Made by a program: the position numbers and the translations under genes. 64,000 bases of DNA, from the NCBI GenBank assembly GCA_944381935.1, contig CALWMN010000001.1, positions 124,001-188,000 of the forward strand, in the 5' to 3' direction. Under the pieces are notes generated by a model. That model was not told the origin of the DNA. It saw nothing but the letters and a program-made list of their open reading frames with translations, and ran no database searches. Of this stretch, positions 17,151 to 26,855 are shown one piece after another (the first letter of the stretch is position 1; every line of letters begins with the position of its first letter). The DNA comes from an uncultured Mediterraneibacter sp. (GTDB lineage Bacteria; Bacillota; Clostridia; Lachnospirales; Lachnospiraceae).

Positions 17151-19196
17151 TCAAATATCTCCTTCTTCGATCATTTTGTCTATCGTCTCTTTGAGAGCCT
17201 TGATCGCCTCTTCGATATTGGTATGGTTAAACTGGGCGCCGGCAGAATTGATATGCCCGCCTCCGCCGAGCCTTTCTGTGATGATCTGGACATTCACCTC
17301 GTCGATTGACCTGGCGCTTAAAAAGATCTTGCCCTCATACACTGTCAGCACGAAGGACGCCTTGATCCCACTGATATCCAGAAGCTCATTGGCAGCCTGT
17401 GCAGCGAGTACGGTGGGGCTTTCAATATTGCTCGGGCACTCCGCTATCGCAAATTCTTTCCGGTATACTTCTGCCTTTCGCACTGCTTCTGCCTTCGCCC
17501 TGTAAGAAGCCATATCATCGCGGAACATCTTGCGCACCCGTGTAATATCAGCCCCGCATCTTCTCAGGAATGCGGCCGCCTCAAAGGTGCGCACGCCAGT
17601 TCGGTTCATAAAGTTTCTCGTATCAATCATGATACCCGCGTACAGGCAGTCCGCCTCGACAGACGGGAACTTGATGTCATCCACAATATACTGGAGGACT
17701 TCAGCTACCATCTCACAGGTAGATGAAGAATACGGCTCCACATAGGAGAGAACTGCGTTCTCAATAATGTTGCTTCCCTGACGGTGATGATCCAGCACAG
17801 CGATCATTTTAGAACGCATCAACAGCTCAGGGCACTCTGTCATCTGGGGTTTGTTCGTATCAACCACAATCACCATCGTATTATCCGTTATATAGTCCAG
17901 CGCCTGCTCTGAGGTCAGGAAAATGTCCTCCTCATAAGTCGGGCTCTCCGCGATCTCGTCATAGAGCGGACGCACGGAACCCGTAACTTCGTTGATCACA
18001 ATATGCGCCTTCTTCTCCAGGCTCACGGCAGCCCTGTAGATTCCCATACAGGCGCCGAAGGAATCCGGGTCTGCGATCTTGTGGCCCATGACGATCACCT
18101 GGTCCTTTGTGACGATAAACTCCCTGAGCGCCTCCGCCTTTACGCGGGCTTTTACGCGGGTATTCTTCGCAGTCTGCTCCTTCTTTCCGCCAAAATACGT
18201 AATGCCATTGCAGTCTTTGATAACAGCCTGGTCGCCGCCCCTTGCAAGGGCAAGGTCTATCGCAACGCGGGCATACTGATAGCTCAGCGCATAAGTCGCC
18301 GTGTTAAGCCCCAGCCCGATACTAAGCGAAGCCGACCGGGCATTCCCGATGTTGACCTGTTTGACTTCCTCGAGGAGGGAGAATTTATCCTCCTTGATTT
18401 TCCTGTAGCTCTCCTTTCGGAGCACGACAAAGTATTTGTCCTTCTCCATCTTCTTGACAATGCCGTCCACATCCCCGATATATTTGTTGATCTTCCTGTC
18501 GATCAGCGCCACCAGGAGGGACTGCCTGACTTCCTCGACGCTCTCCATGACCTCATCGTAATTATCAATATAAATCAGGCCGGCGATCATCCTCTGGTCT
18601 TCATTCTCACGGATATATGCATTCAGCTCCGTGACGTCCTTCAGGGAAATGGCGACAAAGAACTCTTTCTCCTCCGGGATCTGAAGCAGTTCTTCCTTCT
18701 CGCTGAAGCCTTCAAGGGATACCCTTCTTAGCTCCGCCTGATAGCTCCTGTCCCGGTAAACCACCTCCAGCTCCACGTGCTCCATGTCATCTTTCGGAAA
18801 TACGCCGGGATGAAGCTCCGGTATCATACGGTTCAGGTATTTCTCCTTTTTCTGCCCCTCCATCAGGGCGTCAAAAGAGTCGTTTGCCCAGAGAATCCTT
18901 CCGTCCTCCAGCGCGATTGCATACGGAACCGCCAGCTCCTTGAGCAGTGTATTCTCAATTCCTTTATACTGGGCAGAAAATTGGATCAGGTCAGCCAGGA
19001 TGAGGGAACGGTTATAAAAATACAATCCGCCCGCGATCGCCAGATAGATGATGATAAAAAGGGACATCACAAATCCCGCTTTCCTGTCGATCATATACAT
19101 CCAGATATTCATAGCGATCAGAAGCACTGTCATAATAAGCGGCCAGTGCATATACATCCTGAGCTGTCCTTTCAAACGCATTTTTCTTCTCTTCAT
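17151..19196 (-). CDS. gdpP: Cyclic-di-AMP phosphodiesterase GdpP (YybT family)
   Basis: 681 residues: two N-terminal membrane helices (about 17-60), a PAS-like domain (about 80-165), a degenerate GGDEF domain (about 175-310) and a DHH/DHHA1 phosphodiesterase module. Metal-binding blocks visible are [30 protein letters not shown] and the C-terminal [11 protein letters not shown]. It hydrolyses c-di-AMP at the membrane and so affects cell wall and potassium homeostasis. It is first in an operon with rplI and dnaB. Confidence 0.96.
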   Translation of the reverse strand: MKRRKMRLKGQLRMYMHWPLIMTVLLIAMNIWMYMIDRKAGFVMSLFIIIYLAIAGGLYFYNRSLILADLIQFSAQYKGIENTLLKELAVPYAIALEDGRILWANDSFDALMEGQKKEKYLNRMIPELHPGVFPKDDMEHVELEVVYRDRSYQAELRRVSLEGFSEKEELLQIPEEKEFFVAISLKDVTELNAYIRENEDQRMIAGLIYIDNYDEVMESVEEVRQSLLVALIDRKINKYIGDVDGIVKKMEKDKYFVVLRKESYRKIKEDKFSLLEEVKQVNIGNARSASLSIGLGLNTATYALSYQYARVAIDLALARGGDQAVIKDCNGITYFGGKKEQTAKNTRVKARVKAEALREFIVTKDQVIVMGHKIADPDSFGACMGIYRAAVSLEKKAHIVINEVTGSVRPLYDEIAESPTYEEDIFLTSEQALDYITDNTMVIVVDTNKPQMTECPELLMRSKMIAVLDHHRQGSNIIENAVLSYVEPYSSSTCEMVAEVLQYIVDDIKFPSVEADCLYAGIMIDTRNFMNRTGVRTFEAAAFLRRCGADITRVRKMFRDDMASYRAKAEAVRKAEVYRKEFAIAECPSNIESPTVLAAQAANELLDISGIKASFVLTVYEGKIFLSARSIDEVNVQIITERLGGGGHINSAGAQFNHTNIEEAIKALKETIDKMIEEGDI

Positions 19197-19482
19197 ATTG
19201 TTATCCTCGCTTTATGAACATACATAAAACTCCGTGTTCAGAAAGGGCATCCGCACTGCCCTCACATAGAGTGACAATATTATACCACTTTTTCGGGGTT
19301 TATTCCACTCCTGTTTTAAAGTGGCAATTATGCCCTGAGAAATATGGAAAATTTCCGAGACACATTCACAGCTCTTGTTTTTCCCTTTACTTTAGTATAT
19401 TATATATTGTAAGCAAAAATGGAGTGGAATGAGTGTTATAGAAGGATGAACATTTTAGCAGACGATTTGGGAGGTGGTCACG

Positions 19483-20016
19483 GTGAAAATAAATACCTCT
19501 GGCAGCTTGCTTCGCAATTATCATGCTTTCGGCTTTGGCGGGAATAAAGCGGAATCTTCATCGCCTTTTGCGGGGCGTTCCGGGAGCGATCAGCTGACTC
19601 TTTCAAAGCAGGTGCTTTCAATAATTGAACTCCAAAACAAGATAAGGGAAATCAGGCAGGCAAGGGAAGAGGCCGCAAATTCTCCTGAAGCACAAATGCT
19701 GGATACCATGCAAAGGGCTCTTAAGACACTGAAGAGCTGCAGCACAATCGCCGCAAGAATAAAGGCTGGAGATAAGGTGCCCCTAAAAGACTTGCGGTAT
19801 CTGATGCAGAATGACCCGCAGGCATATCATATGGCTATGGCTGCGCGAACGCCCAAAGAGAATCCGAAGAAATGGGAGAGCGCCATTCCAAAGGATGAAC
19901 AGGAGGAAAACCGCTCCGTTGCAGATGTCAGCGGACAGGCCGGCGGGACCCAGGCTTCATCCGGGGTGTCATCCGCCGACAGTTCCTCTGACGGAACCGG
20001 GCCATGCATAGCCTGA
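19483..20016 (+). CDS. Hypothetical protein
   Basis: About 178 residues, no family recognised. It has a Gly/Ser-rich N-terminus, a helical centre (about 40-95; LSIIELQNKIREIRQAREEA) and a disordered Ser/Gly-rich tail. There is no signal peptide or membrane segment. The chosen start is GTG at 19483 with GGGAGG eight bases upstream; a GTG at 19474 overlaps that site and is unlikely. It is monocistronic and convergent with a surface-protein pseudogene. The central helices followed by a small domain (KDLRYLMQNDPQAYHMAM) suggest a structural or adaptor role, but this is guesswork. Confidence 0.55.
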   Translation: MKINTSGSLLRNYHAFGFGGNKAESSSPFAGRSGSDQLTLSKQVLSIIELQNKIREIRQAREEAANSPEAQMLDTMQRALKTLKSCSTIAARIKAGDKVPLKDLRYLMQNDPQAYHMAMAARTPKENPKKWESAIPKDEQEENRSVADVSGQAGGTQASSGVSSADSSSDGTGPCIA

Positions 20017-20017
20017 A

Positions 20018-21526
20018 TCACCGCTTTGAGTTATACATGCGGTAATATCGTAAAACGGTACCGGACAGGGTCGCACCGGCAGTTAGCATAACTGCAATGC
20101 AAAGGGCAATATTGCGGCCATCACCGGTCCGGGGAGAACCGGTATCCGCTTTGTAATTAGGATCAACCGCGCCGCAGACAGCGCATTTCCCATCTTTGTA
20201 GTTGTGAGCGATCTTCGGAATTACCTTCCCCTTTTCAAGCACAGCTCCACAATCCTTGCATACTTTATCGCCGGTATAGCCTTCCTCGGTGCAGGTGGCT
20301 TCCTTGGCATTTTTCAGTTCTGTTGCTCCGTGGCCTTTTGCGGCGATCACAGTATCGGCCAGGGCGATTCCGGTCTTATCCCGGCATCGCTGAACAACTC
20401 GCCGCAGTTCTCACAAGCCCAGTATTCCGTGTTGCCGTTTTCTGTACAAGTGGAGCCCTTTTTATCAGTCTTAGTAAGTTTATGCGGGAGAAGATCACCG
20501 AGCAACTCGATCTGACCGTAATTGATAAAGGTTACTCCAGACGGGACAGAGATGGATGAACCGTCCGGAATAGACAGCTGCCTTTAATTGTGGCGCCGCC
20601 GACTGCCCCTCGGATAGCATCCCATTCATCATTAGCGGTAACATAACCGATCGAATCTTGAATCGTAATGGCTCCGCCAGTAGACCAGATCCCAATGCTG
20701 CCGCTACTGCCGACTGTTACACAGGAATGATTGATGATATCAATATTGCCGTCCGCGCAAATGGCAGGATTTGCGTTCTTTGATGTGGTGGTTGCCGCTA
20801 GCTCAGAATTGTTTACAGAAATATTTCCAACATTGTAAATTGCATTCGCAAAGTCTCCGTTTGAAATAGCAGTTACCGTACTGTTCGTAATGGACATATC
20901 GTCTGCACTGTGAATTGCGCTTGTCTGATAGTTCGCATGCGAAGTGGCATTTACAGTACTGTCTGTAATGAAAAGCCCATCGTTACCTATAAGAGTATTT
21001 TCCAGGCTATCAACGGTAATATTCGCACCGTTTTGTATGGACAAGATGCCGAAGCACATCATTCCGCCCCAGTCTTTCGAGGTGATATCAATCTTACATC
21101 CATCAACCGTTAAATCACCATTGTCTACCTGAAGTCCATCAGAATTTGTTCTTACTATCAGAGGGTCATTCTCCGTGCCTTGGATTGTAAGGTCGACAGA
21201 AGAAGCATAAAAAGCTTTCATATCCGTGGATGTGATCGTGTTTTGCCGACCAGGATGACCTTCAATTCTCCATTATCCACTCTGACGGGATAATAGGTTG
21301 ATGTTGTTTGGCTTATAGTCGCATTATTAAGTGTCAGAGTGCCGTTTCCTTCGTCCAAAACAGCGGTTCCTTCACCGCATTTCACCGCTACACCATTTTG
21401 CAATACCTGTCCGTTAATTTGTACGGTTGCGGTACCTGCCGCCATTACAGTAGCCGGCAACAGGCCTATGACGAGTATGAAAGTCAGAAAAGCCGTTATT
21501 GCCTGGCTGCGTAATTTGTGTTTCAT
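20018..21526 (-). pseudogene. Secreted, sortase-anchored beta-helix surface protein, at least three frameshifts
   Basis: Pieces in order: signal peptide (MKHKLRSQAITAFLTFILV...ATVMAA), beta-helix repeats (ITNSTVTAISNGD, ISVNNSELAATT), a PDGSSISVPSGVTFINYG turn, a CxxC segment (WACENCGELF), another (KVCKDCGAVL), a sorting-like SPRTGD, a membrane helix and a basic tail. The frame breaks at the T4 run at 21241-21244 (one base lost), near 20555-20570, and near 20376-20384. Restoring these joins the pieces into one protein of about 500 residues. A class B sortase gene at 23.6 kb may have served such proteins. Either a true pseudogene or, less likely, sequencing errors. Confidence 0.78.
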
Positions 21527-22048
21527 AATGTTTTCTCCTTAAAATTACTTTCTGTTACAAACAGCTTCAGCGAAATTTTTCAAGCATCTTTTTAAAAAGC
21601 AATTATATATATTTATAATCTTGCCACAAAATCATCTCATTTTCAATCCCTTCTTGAGGAGACGAAGGGTACAGCCTCAATACTTCAAAACATTTGGGTA
21701 AACAGGCTGTCTAAAAGGTGTAATCTGATTATACTCTCCACTTTTCAAATTACCTATTGGTTTTCTCGCCTCTATAATTATCAGAAAATATTCCTCATCT
21801 TTCTTATATTTCAGATTGTAATTTTAAAAGGGCAAGATACACACGGTAATACAAAAACAGAATTTCTGTTTTTTGTATGATCCACGGTCGGTATCTTGTT
21901 GGGAATTATGATTTTCCCAAACCCTCGTTGTTTAACAGGCGCTATATCTCCAGTCCTACAATAGATAAACTGTGAAAGAATAAAACATTTTCTTAAGAAG
22001 TACCAAGAACTGTTAAAAACATACAACACTTCCCGGATACAGAAAAAA
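21527..22048. other. Intergenic region, AT-rich hairpin only
   Basis: More than 500 bases with no gene I can support. An AT-rich inverted repeat at about 21849-21878 (ATACAAAAACAGAA and TTCTGTTTTTTGTAT) could form a hairpin. A short minus-strand reading frame (21811-22029) has no ribosome site or recognisable motif and is left out. The promoter of the surface-protein pseudogene should lie just upstream of 21526. Confidence 0.35.
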
Positions 22049-22082
22049 GCCTTTAAACACCGGATTTCCGGTATTTAAAGGC
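22049..22082. terminator. Terminator of the rpsF-ssb-rpsR operon
   Basis: Near-perfect palindrome GCCTTTAAACACCGG / CCGGTATTTAAAGGC with a short loop. It is flanked by A-runs and T-runs on opposite sides, so it can work in both directions. It lies 35 bases after the rpsR stop codon. Confidence 0.85.
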
Positions 22083-22116
22083 TTTTTATCCATTCACCCA
22101 TATGTGACCAAATCAA

Positions 22117-22383
22117 TTAGTCCTGAACGTACGGCATCAGAGAAATATGTCTTGCCCTTTTGATCGCTACAGTAAGCGCTCTCTGGTGTTTCGCACAGTT
22201 TCCTGTAATCCTTCTCGGAAGGATCTTTCCTCTCTCGGAAACATATTTCTTTAACTTCGCTACATCCTTATAATCGATTTCGTTATTTTCTTTCCCGCAG
22301 AACACGCATACTTTCTTTCTTCTGCGCGCCGGCCCTCTTCTCTTGAAACCGCCTTCCGGTCTGCTTCCCTTTTCGTAAGCCAT
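22117..22383 (-). CDS. rpsR: 30S ribosomal protein S18
   Basis: 88 residues with the S18 core ([44 protein letters not shown]). The N-terminal extension is Gly/Arg-rich. A CxxC pair near the start suggests a zinc-binding (C+) form. It is last in the rpsF-ssb-rpsR operon and binds S6 on the ribosomal platform. Confidence 0.97.
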   Translation of the reverse strand: MAYEKGSRPEGGFKRRGPARRRKKVCVFCGKENNEIDYKDVAKLKKYVSERGKILPRRITGNCAKHQRALTVAIKRARHISLMPYVQD

Positions 22384-22516
22384 GATGGTCCTCTCCTTTC
22401 TCCAAAACTCCTGAAATTCTTTTTCCTAGGCTCGAAAAGACCTCGCCAAAGAAAAAGAACGATCTCGCACTAAATTCTCCCTGCGCCAAAGGCTTGGGCT
22501 CATTAAGTGCTTTCGA

Positions 22517-22966
22517 TCAATTGAACGGTAACTCTTCGTCGATGCCGTCCGGGATATTCATAAATCCGTCGCCTGCATCTGTGCCCGGAGCCGGTACGGG
22601 AGCTGCCTGCTGATGATTAAAGGAAGCTCTGTTCGCCTCACTCTCAGCCCTGCTCTCTGCAAACTCCTGTTCCTCCACAATGACTTCTGTGGTGTAGACT
22701 CTCATGCCATCCTTATTCGTGTAGCTTCCGGTCTGGATGCGGCCGGAAACGGAAACTCTCATTCCCTGTCGGAAATATTTCTCCGCAAACTCTGCAGAAC
22801 GTCCGAATACCACACACGGAATGAAGTCTGCCGTAGGCTCTCCTTCTCTCTTGAATCTGCGGTCAACTGCAATGGTATACCTTGCAACTGCCGTAGCGTT
22901 CTCACCCTGTGAATATCTGACTTCCGGGTCTCTTGTCAACCGTCCTACTAAAATCGCTTTATTCAT
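22517..22966 (-). CDS. ssb: Single-stranded DNA-binding protein
   Basis: 149 residues: an OB-fold (1-110) starting MNKAILVGRLTRDPEVRYSQ, a flexible linker and the acidic C-terminal tip DGIDEELPFN that recruits partner proteins. It lies between rpsF and rpsR. The start at 22966 is the conserved SSB N-terminus; a longer frame upstream would run into rpsF. Confidence 0.97.
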   Translation of the reverse strand: MNKAILVGRLTRDPEVRYSQGENATAVARYTIAVDRRFKREGEPTADFIPCVVFGRSAEFAEKYFRQGMRVSVSGRIQTGSYTNKDGMRVYTTEVIVEEQEFAESRAESEANRASFNHQQAAPVPAPGTDAGDGFMNIPDGIDEELPFN

Positions 22967-22982
22967 ATATACCTCTCTTCGC

Positions 22983-23270
22983 TTATGCTTCCTGTTTGAC
23001 GCATAAATATCTGAGTACATTATCCATGATGCGGATACGCTGTTCCACTTCACCCGGAACTGTACTGTCAGCCTCGAAGTGAACGAAGTAGTAATATCCT
23101 TCTCTCATTTTCTGGATCTCGTAAGCGAATCTTCTCTTGCCCCACTCATCCACGTCTGTAACGTTGCCGCCAAAACGTGCCACAAGTGCTTTTACTTTCT
23201 CGATCACATCCGCTCTCGCTTCGTCCTCGAGCTTTGCGCTTACAACAACAGCTAATTCATACTTGTTCAT
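22983..23270 (-). CDS. rpsF: 30S ribosomal protein S6
   Basis: 95 residues (MNKYELAVVVSAKLEDEARA, WGKRRFAYEIQKMREGYY). The ATG at 23270 has AAGGAGG eight bases upstream; a GTG three codons earlier overlaps that site and is not used. It is first in the operon with ssb and rpsR. Confidence 0.97.
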   Translation of the reverse strand: MNKYELAVVVSAKLEDEARADVIEKVKALVARFGGNVTDVDEWGKRRFAYEIQKMREGYYYFVHFEADSTVPGEVEQRIRIMDNVLRYLCVKQEA

Positions 23271-23296
23271 GCCCTGCACCTCCTTATGGTCTCTGG

Positions 23297-23317
23297 CCCC
23301 CGGCTTTCTCCCGGGAG
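23297..23317 (-). promoter_or_regulatory. Leader hairpin upstream of rpsF (possible S6:S18 autoregulatory site)
   Basis: On the minus strand CTCCCGG and CCGGGGG form a 7-bp stem around a GAGAAAG loop, immediately before the rpsF ribosome site. Many bacteria carry an S6:S18-binding leader here that includes a CCG element. Position and GC-rich stem fit, but I did not match the full consensus. Confidence 0.35.
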
Positions 23318-23397
23318 CAAGGAATTTTGATCATTTGCCGGAATAAAATCCAACAGTATGTCACGATTATTCATGATACCACAAGACTGATTTTGTT

Positions 23398-23586
23398 TCA
23401 AGCTTTTTTGGTGATTTGTCTTGTATTTTTTTCCACCAGTTTTCTCGGCACCATGATCTGATGGCTGCACCCCATACATTTGAGCCTGAAGTCCGCACCA
23501 ACACGTAAAATCTCCCATTCCCGGCTTCCACAGGGATGGGGTTTCTTCATTTTAATAACGTCTCCTACTTCAAATCTGTCCGCCAT
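23398..23586 (-). CDS. DUF951 family protein
   Basis: A 62-residue protein with the DUF951 pattern: GDVIKMKKPHPCGSREWEILRVG, then RLKCMGCSHQIMVPR. The two Cys positions (PHPCG and CMGC) suggest a zinc site. The start at 23586 has AAGGAG eight bases upstream. Function unknown; such genes often lie near chromosome-segregation or translation genes in Firmicutes. Confidence 0.85.
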   Translation of the reverse strand: MADRFEVGDVIKMKKPHPCGSREWEILRVGADFRLKCMGCSHQIMVPRKLVEKNTRQITKKA

Positions 23587-23646
23587 TTCCTCTGCTCCTT
23601 TCTCCGCCGGGTTTTCCGCATGCAGTCCCATCGCTGAGGTGCTCTT

Positions 23647-24552
23647 TCAATCCTCCGCCGTGAGCACTCCCTGGACAAGAAATCTTTCATCATCCTGGAC
23701 ATTCGTACAGGTAGACAGGCTTACTATCTTGGACTGTGCATTTAATTCCACATCCACCTGATAGGCTGAGGCTTCCCTGCAGACTTCCAGATATGCCTCA
23801 AAATCTGCATCCGTTTCATAGGAAATCTCATAATTCTCGGCTGTATCCTGCACGATGCCCGCTGAAAATATCGTGTATGTCCTGACCTTTCCGTCCGGCG
23901 TATAGATATAGAAATAGGGATGCTCTCTGCAAAACTCTTCACTCTCATACTCGGTAAGCTGCGAAAACATTTCTCCTCCCAGCTTCAGATTATGACCGTA
24001 AATAAAGGTATTCATATCGAGAAAATCCGTATTGTTCCTCATATCCATAAAGATTGCGCCAAGCTTGTTGTCCTTTTCGGAAAACGTTTTTGTCAGATAT
24101 TCTTCGTTATCTTCGCTTTTTACAACCGGATAGCTGATCACGGACGGCTCGTCAAACCTGATCCACGCAACTGTATCCGGGTTTTCGCCCAACAGTGCGT
24201 CAAAGTCCACCCGGAATCCTCCCCCATTTTCATCTGCCGTAATCGCCAGGTCCCTGATTTCATCATACTCCTTCCCCCCTGAGTAATAGGGCACAAGCTG
24301 CATCACCAGCTGGTAAAGGGCAAAGACAAATACACAGGCTGCCACGATCAGGACAATTGTGGAACCAGTGTTAAAAGCCATTCTTTTCCGCTGTTTTGTC
24401 TCTTTTCCCCCTGTCTCCTCTTTTGTCTCTTTGGCCTCTCTCGCCTTTGCCTCTCTGGCTTTCGCCGCTTTTTTCAGCCTCTGCTGCCTTCTTCTGTGGG
24501 AGGCATGCTTCCTGCCTTCCTCCGCAGTCTTCTTTTCGTCCTTATCCACCAT
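23647..24552 (-). CDS. srtB: Class B sortase
   Basis: 301 residues: a very basic, Lys/Glu/Ala-rich cytoplasmic N-terminus (1-58), one membrane helix (about 63-90) and an extracellular sortase domain. Catalytic residues are H187 (FIYGHNLK), C282 (LSTCTN) and R290. It covalently attaches surface proteins with a C-terminal sorting motif to the wall. It is downstream of the LUD-domain gene with 28 bases between, so probably co-transcribed. The surface-protein pseudogene at 20.0-21.5 kb carries a sorting-like SPRTGD, a plausible former substrate. Confidence 0.93.
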   Translation of the reverse strand: MVDKDEKKTAEEGRKHASHRRRQQRLKKAAKAREAKAREAKETKEETGGKETKQRKRMAFNTGSTIVLIVAACVFVFALYQLVMQLVPYYSGGKEYDEIRDLAITADENGGGFRVDFDALLGENPDTVAWIRFDEPSVISYPVVKSEDNEEYLTKTFSEKDNKLGAIFMDMRNNTDFLDMNTFIYGHNLKLGGEMFSQLTEYESEEFCREHPYFYIYTPDGKVRTYTIFSAGIVQDTAENYEISYETDADFEAYLEVCREASAYQVDVELNAQSKIVSLSTCTNVQDDERFLVQGVLTAED

Positions 24553-24580
24553 TTTCTTTCCTTTCCCAATCCCTTATTTC

Positions 24581-25216
24581 TCAGAAGCCAAGACTATCGT
24601 CCACCAGAATGATTTTAAACCTTCTGGGTATCCTGCTGAATCTTGTCACCATGATCTGGCAGCAGATACAGTCCGGACTCTTACAGTTAAAACAGCTTCC
24701 GTTTTTCACGCACGGCGTGTCTATTCCGAACCGCTGTGCATTGATCGGAGACGCCTCATTCCGTGCTCTGTTCACTGCATCCTCCTGTGTCTTGACCACT
24801 TTGTTCATCCCCACAATGAGCAAAACATTCTTCGGTCCGAAAGCATACGCGGCGACGCGGTTTGCATTTCCGTCCACATTGACAAAAACACCGTCCTCGC
24901 TCATGGCATTGACGCTTCCCAAAAACCAGTCGCACGTAAATGCCTTATATGCGATTTCCGTCTTTTCCTCCGGAGTTGATGCCTGATCCCGGTCATAAAA
25001 CGTATAGTCTCCCGAGCAGAGTGCATCTTTTAAACCGATCTCCTTCACCGACGCGGAACCTCCCATACTGACCATGCTGCCCTGTGGGATAAGCTCCAGC
25101 GCTTTCCTAAGAGCCTCTTCTTTGGTTCCTGCGTAATACGCCTCCATATTCCTGGATTCCAGCGCCTGGACTACCCGTTTTCCCAACGCCTCGTTTCTCA
25201 GCTTCCTAACATCCAT
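24581..25216 (-). CDS. LUD-domain (LutC/DUF162-like) protein
   Basis: 211 residues of the lactate-utilization LUD fold: AYYAGTKEEALRKALELI, SMGGSASVKEIGL, FLGSVNAMSEDGVFVNVDGN, VLLIVGMNKVV. The C-terminus carries a Cys-rich stretch (CFNCKSPDCICC) seen in stand-alone clostridial versions, possibly an iron-sulfur site. There are no lutA or lutB neighbours, so lactate oxidation is not implied. The start at 25216 is the first ATG that fits the family N-terminus; the site upstream is weak. Confidence 0.82.
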   Translation of the reverse strand: MDVRKLRNEALGKRVVQALESRNMEAYYAGTKEEALRKALELIPQGSMVSMGGSASVKEIGLKDALCSGDYTFYDRDQASTPEEKTEIAYKAFTCDWFLGSVNAMSEDGVFVNVDGNANRVAAYAFGPKNVLLIVGMNKVVKTQEDAVNRARNEASPINAQRFGIDTPCVKNGSCFNCKSPDCICCQIMVTRFSRIPRRFKIILVDDSLGF

Positions 25217-25343
25217 TTCTATGCCTCGCTTTCTAAATCTCCTGTTCATACTGTCCTGCTGCTTTCCAGAAAGAATGCCTGTTCCTCTCCGCCGGCAGTT
25301 TATAAATAGCATACCACACTTTCCTCCAAAAGCAAAGCTTCCT

Positions 25344-26855
25344 CTATTTCAAGCCGCTGTTCAGCAAAGATTCCACCTCGTCCATCTGGTGTATGATCTC
25401 CTGCTGCCGGTCGTCAAACAGAAGTCCCTTGTTATATCTGAAATAGAGGTCACAGCCGTTTTCTCTGATAAACCACGTGCTGTAGAAGTTTGTATTCAGC
25501 TCCGTGACAAATGCCACCATCTCCTGGCTTTCCCCAAATGCCTCCTCCATGAACCGAAAGGCCGCATCAAGGGCTTTTGAGACGGAGGAAGCCATGTCGT
25601 CCTGTGCCTCCCTCTGGCATGCGAACATTTTCTTCACTTCGTCAAACACGGCGTCCCCGATGAACAGCTCGCCTTTTAGCTCCTGCGCAAACCGGTCCAG
25701 TGTGTCGATGACGCGCAGCATCGTCTCCTTTTCCTCTTTTGTCATGCTCTCCGCCCTTGTCTGCTCTTCCAGGTCGCGCTCCGCCGCAGCTTTTACATCT
25801 GTAAGCATCATGGCGCTCTGATTGTCCCGGTAGTATATCAGATACTCATACAGTTTCGACACATACCGGTCCATCCGCCAGCATCCGGCAAACATATCGC
25901 AGAGCTTCCCGTTGAGCAGGCTGACCACGCTTAGGTGCTCGTCGAACGGCGCCGCTTTTATCTTCTGCAGCATCCGGGCATCCCACGTTCCATCCAATAT
26001 TCCTTCTATACCATAGTCTTTTCTATATTTATACCAGAGTTCCAGATAGTTTGCGAAATCTTTTGCCGCCTGGCGGTGCTGGACATACTGATACACAACT
26101 TCCCGGTCCGCCTTCTTCCCCAGATCCTCGTAAACCTGGATAAGCCTTGAGAGATCCTCCCATCCCCTGGCTGTCACAAAGCGTTTGCCATCGACTGTAT
26201 TCTCAATCCGGCAGAAATTTTCCCTGCGCAGCTCCAGATAGGAGATAACGGCAGGATGGATCCCCTGCCGGTAAGCATACTCTTTCCACACAGGGAAGTC
26301 AGCCGACACGTCGATTCTTTTCAATCTGTCCAGAGTCACCACGTCAAATTCCCTGACAGACTTATTATATTCCGGCGGATTCCCCGCTGCCACTATGATC
26401 CATCCCTCCGGCATCTTCTGGTTCCCGAACGTTTTCCCCTGCAAAAACTGCAGCATTGCCGGGGCAAGCGTTTCAGACACACAGTTGATCTCGTCGAGGA
26501 AAAGGATTCCTTCTTTTTTCCCTGTCTGTTCCATCTTGCCGTACACAGAGGCGATGATCTCACTCATCGTATATTCTGTCACAGAATATGTCTTTCCTCC
26601 ATAGATCTTTTCCCGGATAAACGGCAGGCCAACCGCACTCTGCCTTGTGTGGTGCGTGATCGTATATGCCACAAGGCCCACTTTCATCTCCTTTGCAACC
26701 TGCTCCATAATCTGCGTCTTGCCGATTCCTGGCGGTCCCATGAGCAGGATCGGTCTCTGGCGGATAACCGGAATTTTATACGCCCCGTACTCATCCCTTG
26801 CAAGATACGCTTCTATGGTGTCCTTGATCTCCTGTTTAGCACGCTTTATGTCCAA
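25344..26855 (-). CDS. MoxR-type AAA+ ATPase
   Basis: About 503 residues. The AAA+ core (about 25-250) has Walker A MGPPGIGKTQ, Walker B GILFLDEINCVSE and sensor 1 IIVAAGNPPEYN. A helical C-terminal region with a Glu-rich coiled coil follows. MoxR ATPases act with VWA proteins as chaperones for protein or metal-cofactor maturation. The best start is TTG at 26855, with GGAAGGAG eight bases upstream; ATG codons at 26873 and 26891 overlap or precede that site. It overlaps the 3' end of the VWA gene by about 10 bp. Confidence 0.85.
   Translation of the reverse strand: MDIKRAKQEIKDTIEAYLARDEYGAYKIPVIRQRPILLMGPPGIGKTQIMEQVAKEMKVGLVAYTITHHTRQSAVGLPFIREKIYGGKTYSVTEYTMSEIIASVYGKMEQTGKKEGILFLDEINCVSETLAPAMLQFLQGKTFGNQKMPEGWIIVAAGNPPEYNKSVREFDVVTLDRLKRIDVSADFPVWKEYAYRQGIHPAVISYLELRRENFCRIENTVDGKRFVTARGWEDLSRLIQVYEDLGKKADREVVYQYVQHRQAAKDFANYLELWYKYRKDYGIEGILDGTWDARMLQKIKAAPFDEHLSVVSLLNGKLCDMFAGCWRMDRYVSKLYEYLIYYRDNQSAMMLTDVKAAAERDLEEQTRAESMTKEEKETMLRVIDTLDRFAQELKGELFIGDAVFDEVKKMFACQREAQDDMASSVSKALDAAFRFMEEAFGESQEMVAFVTELNTNFYSTWFIRENGCDLYFRYNKGLLFDDRQQEIIHQMDEVESLLNSGLK

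Noticed and set aside
21811-22029. 72-residue minus-strand frame in the gap before the rpsR terminator
   Set aside because: No ribosome site, no motif, AT-rich and includes a hairpin.
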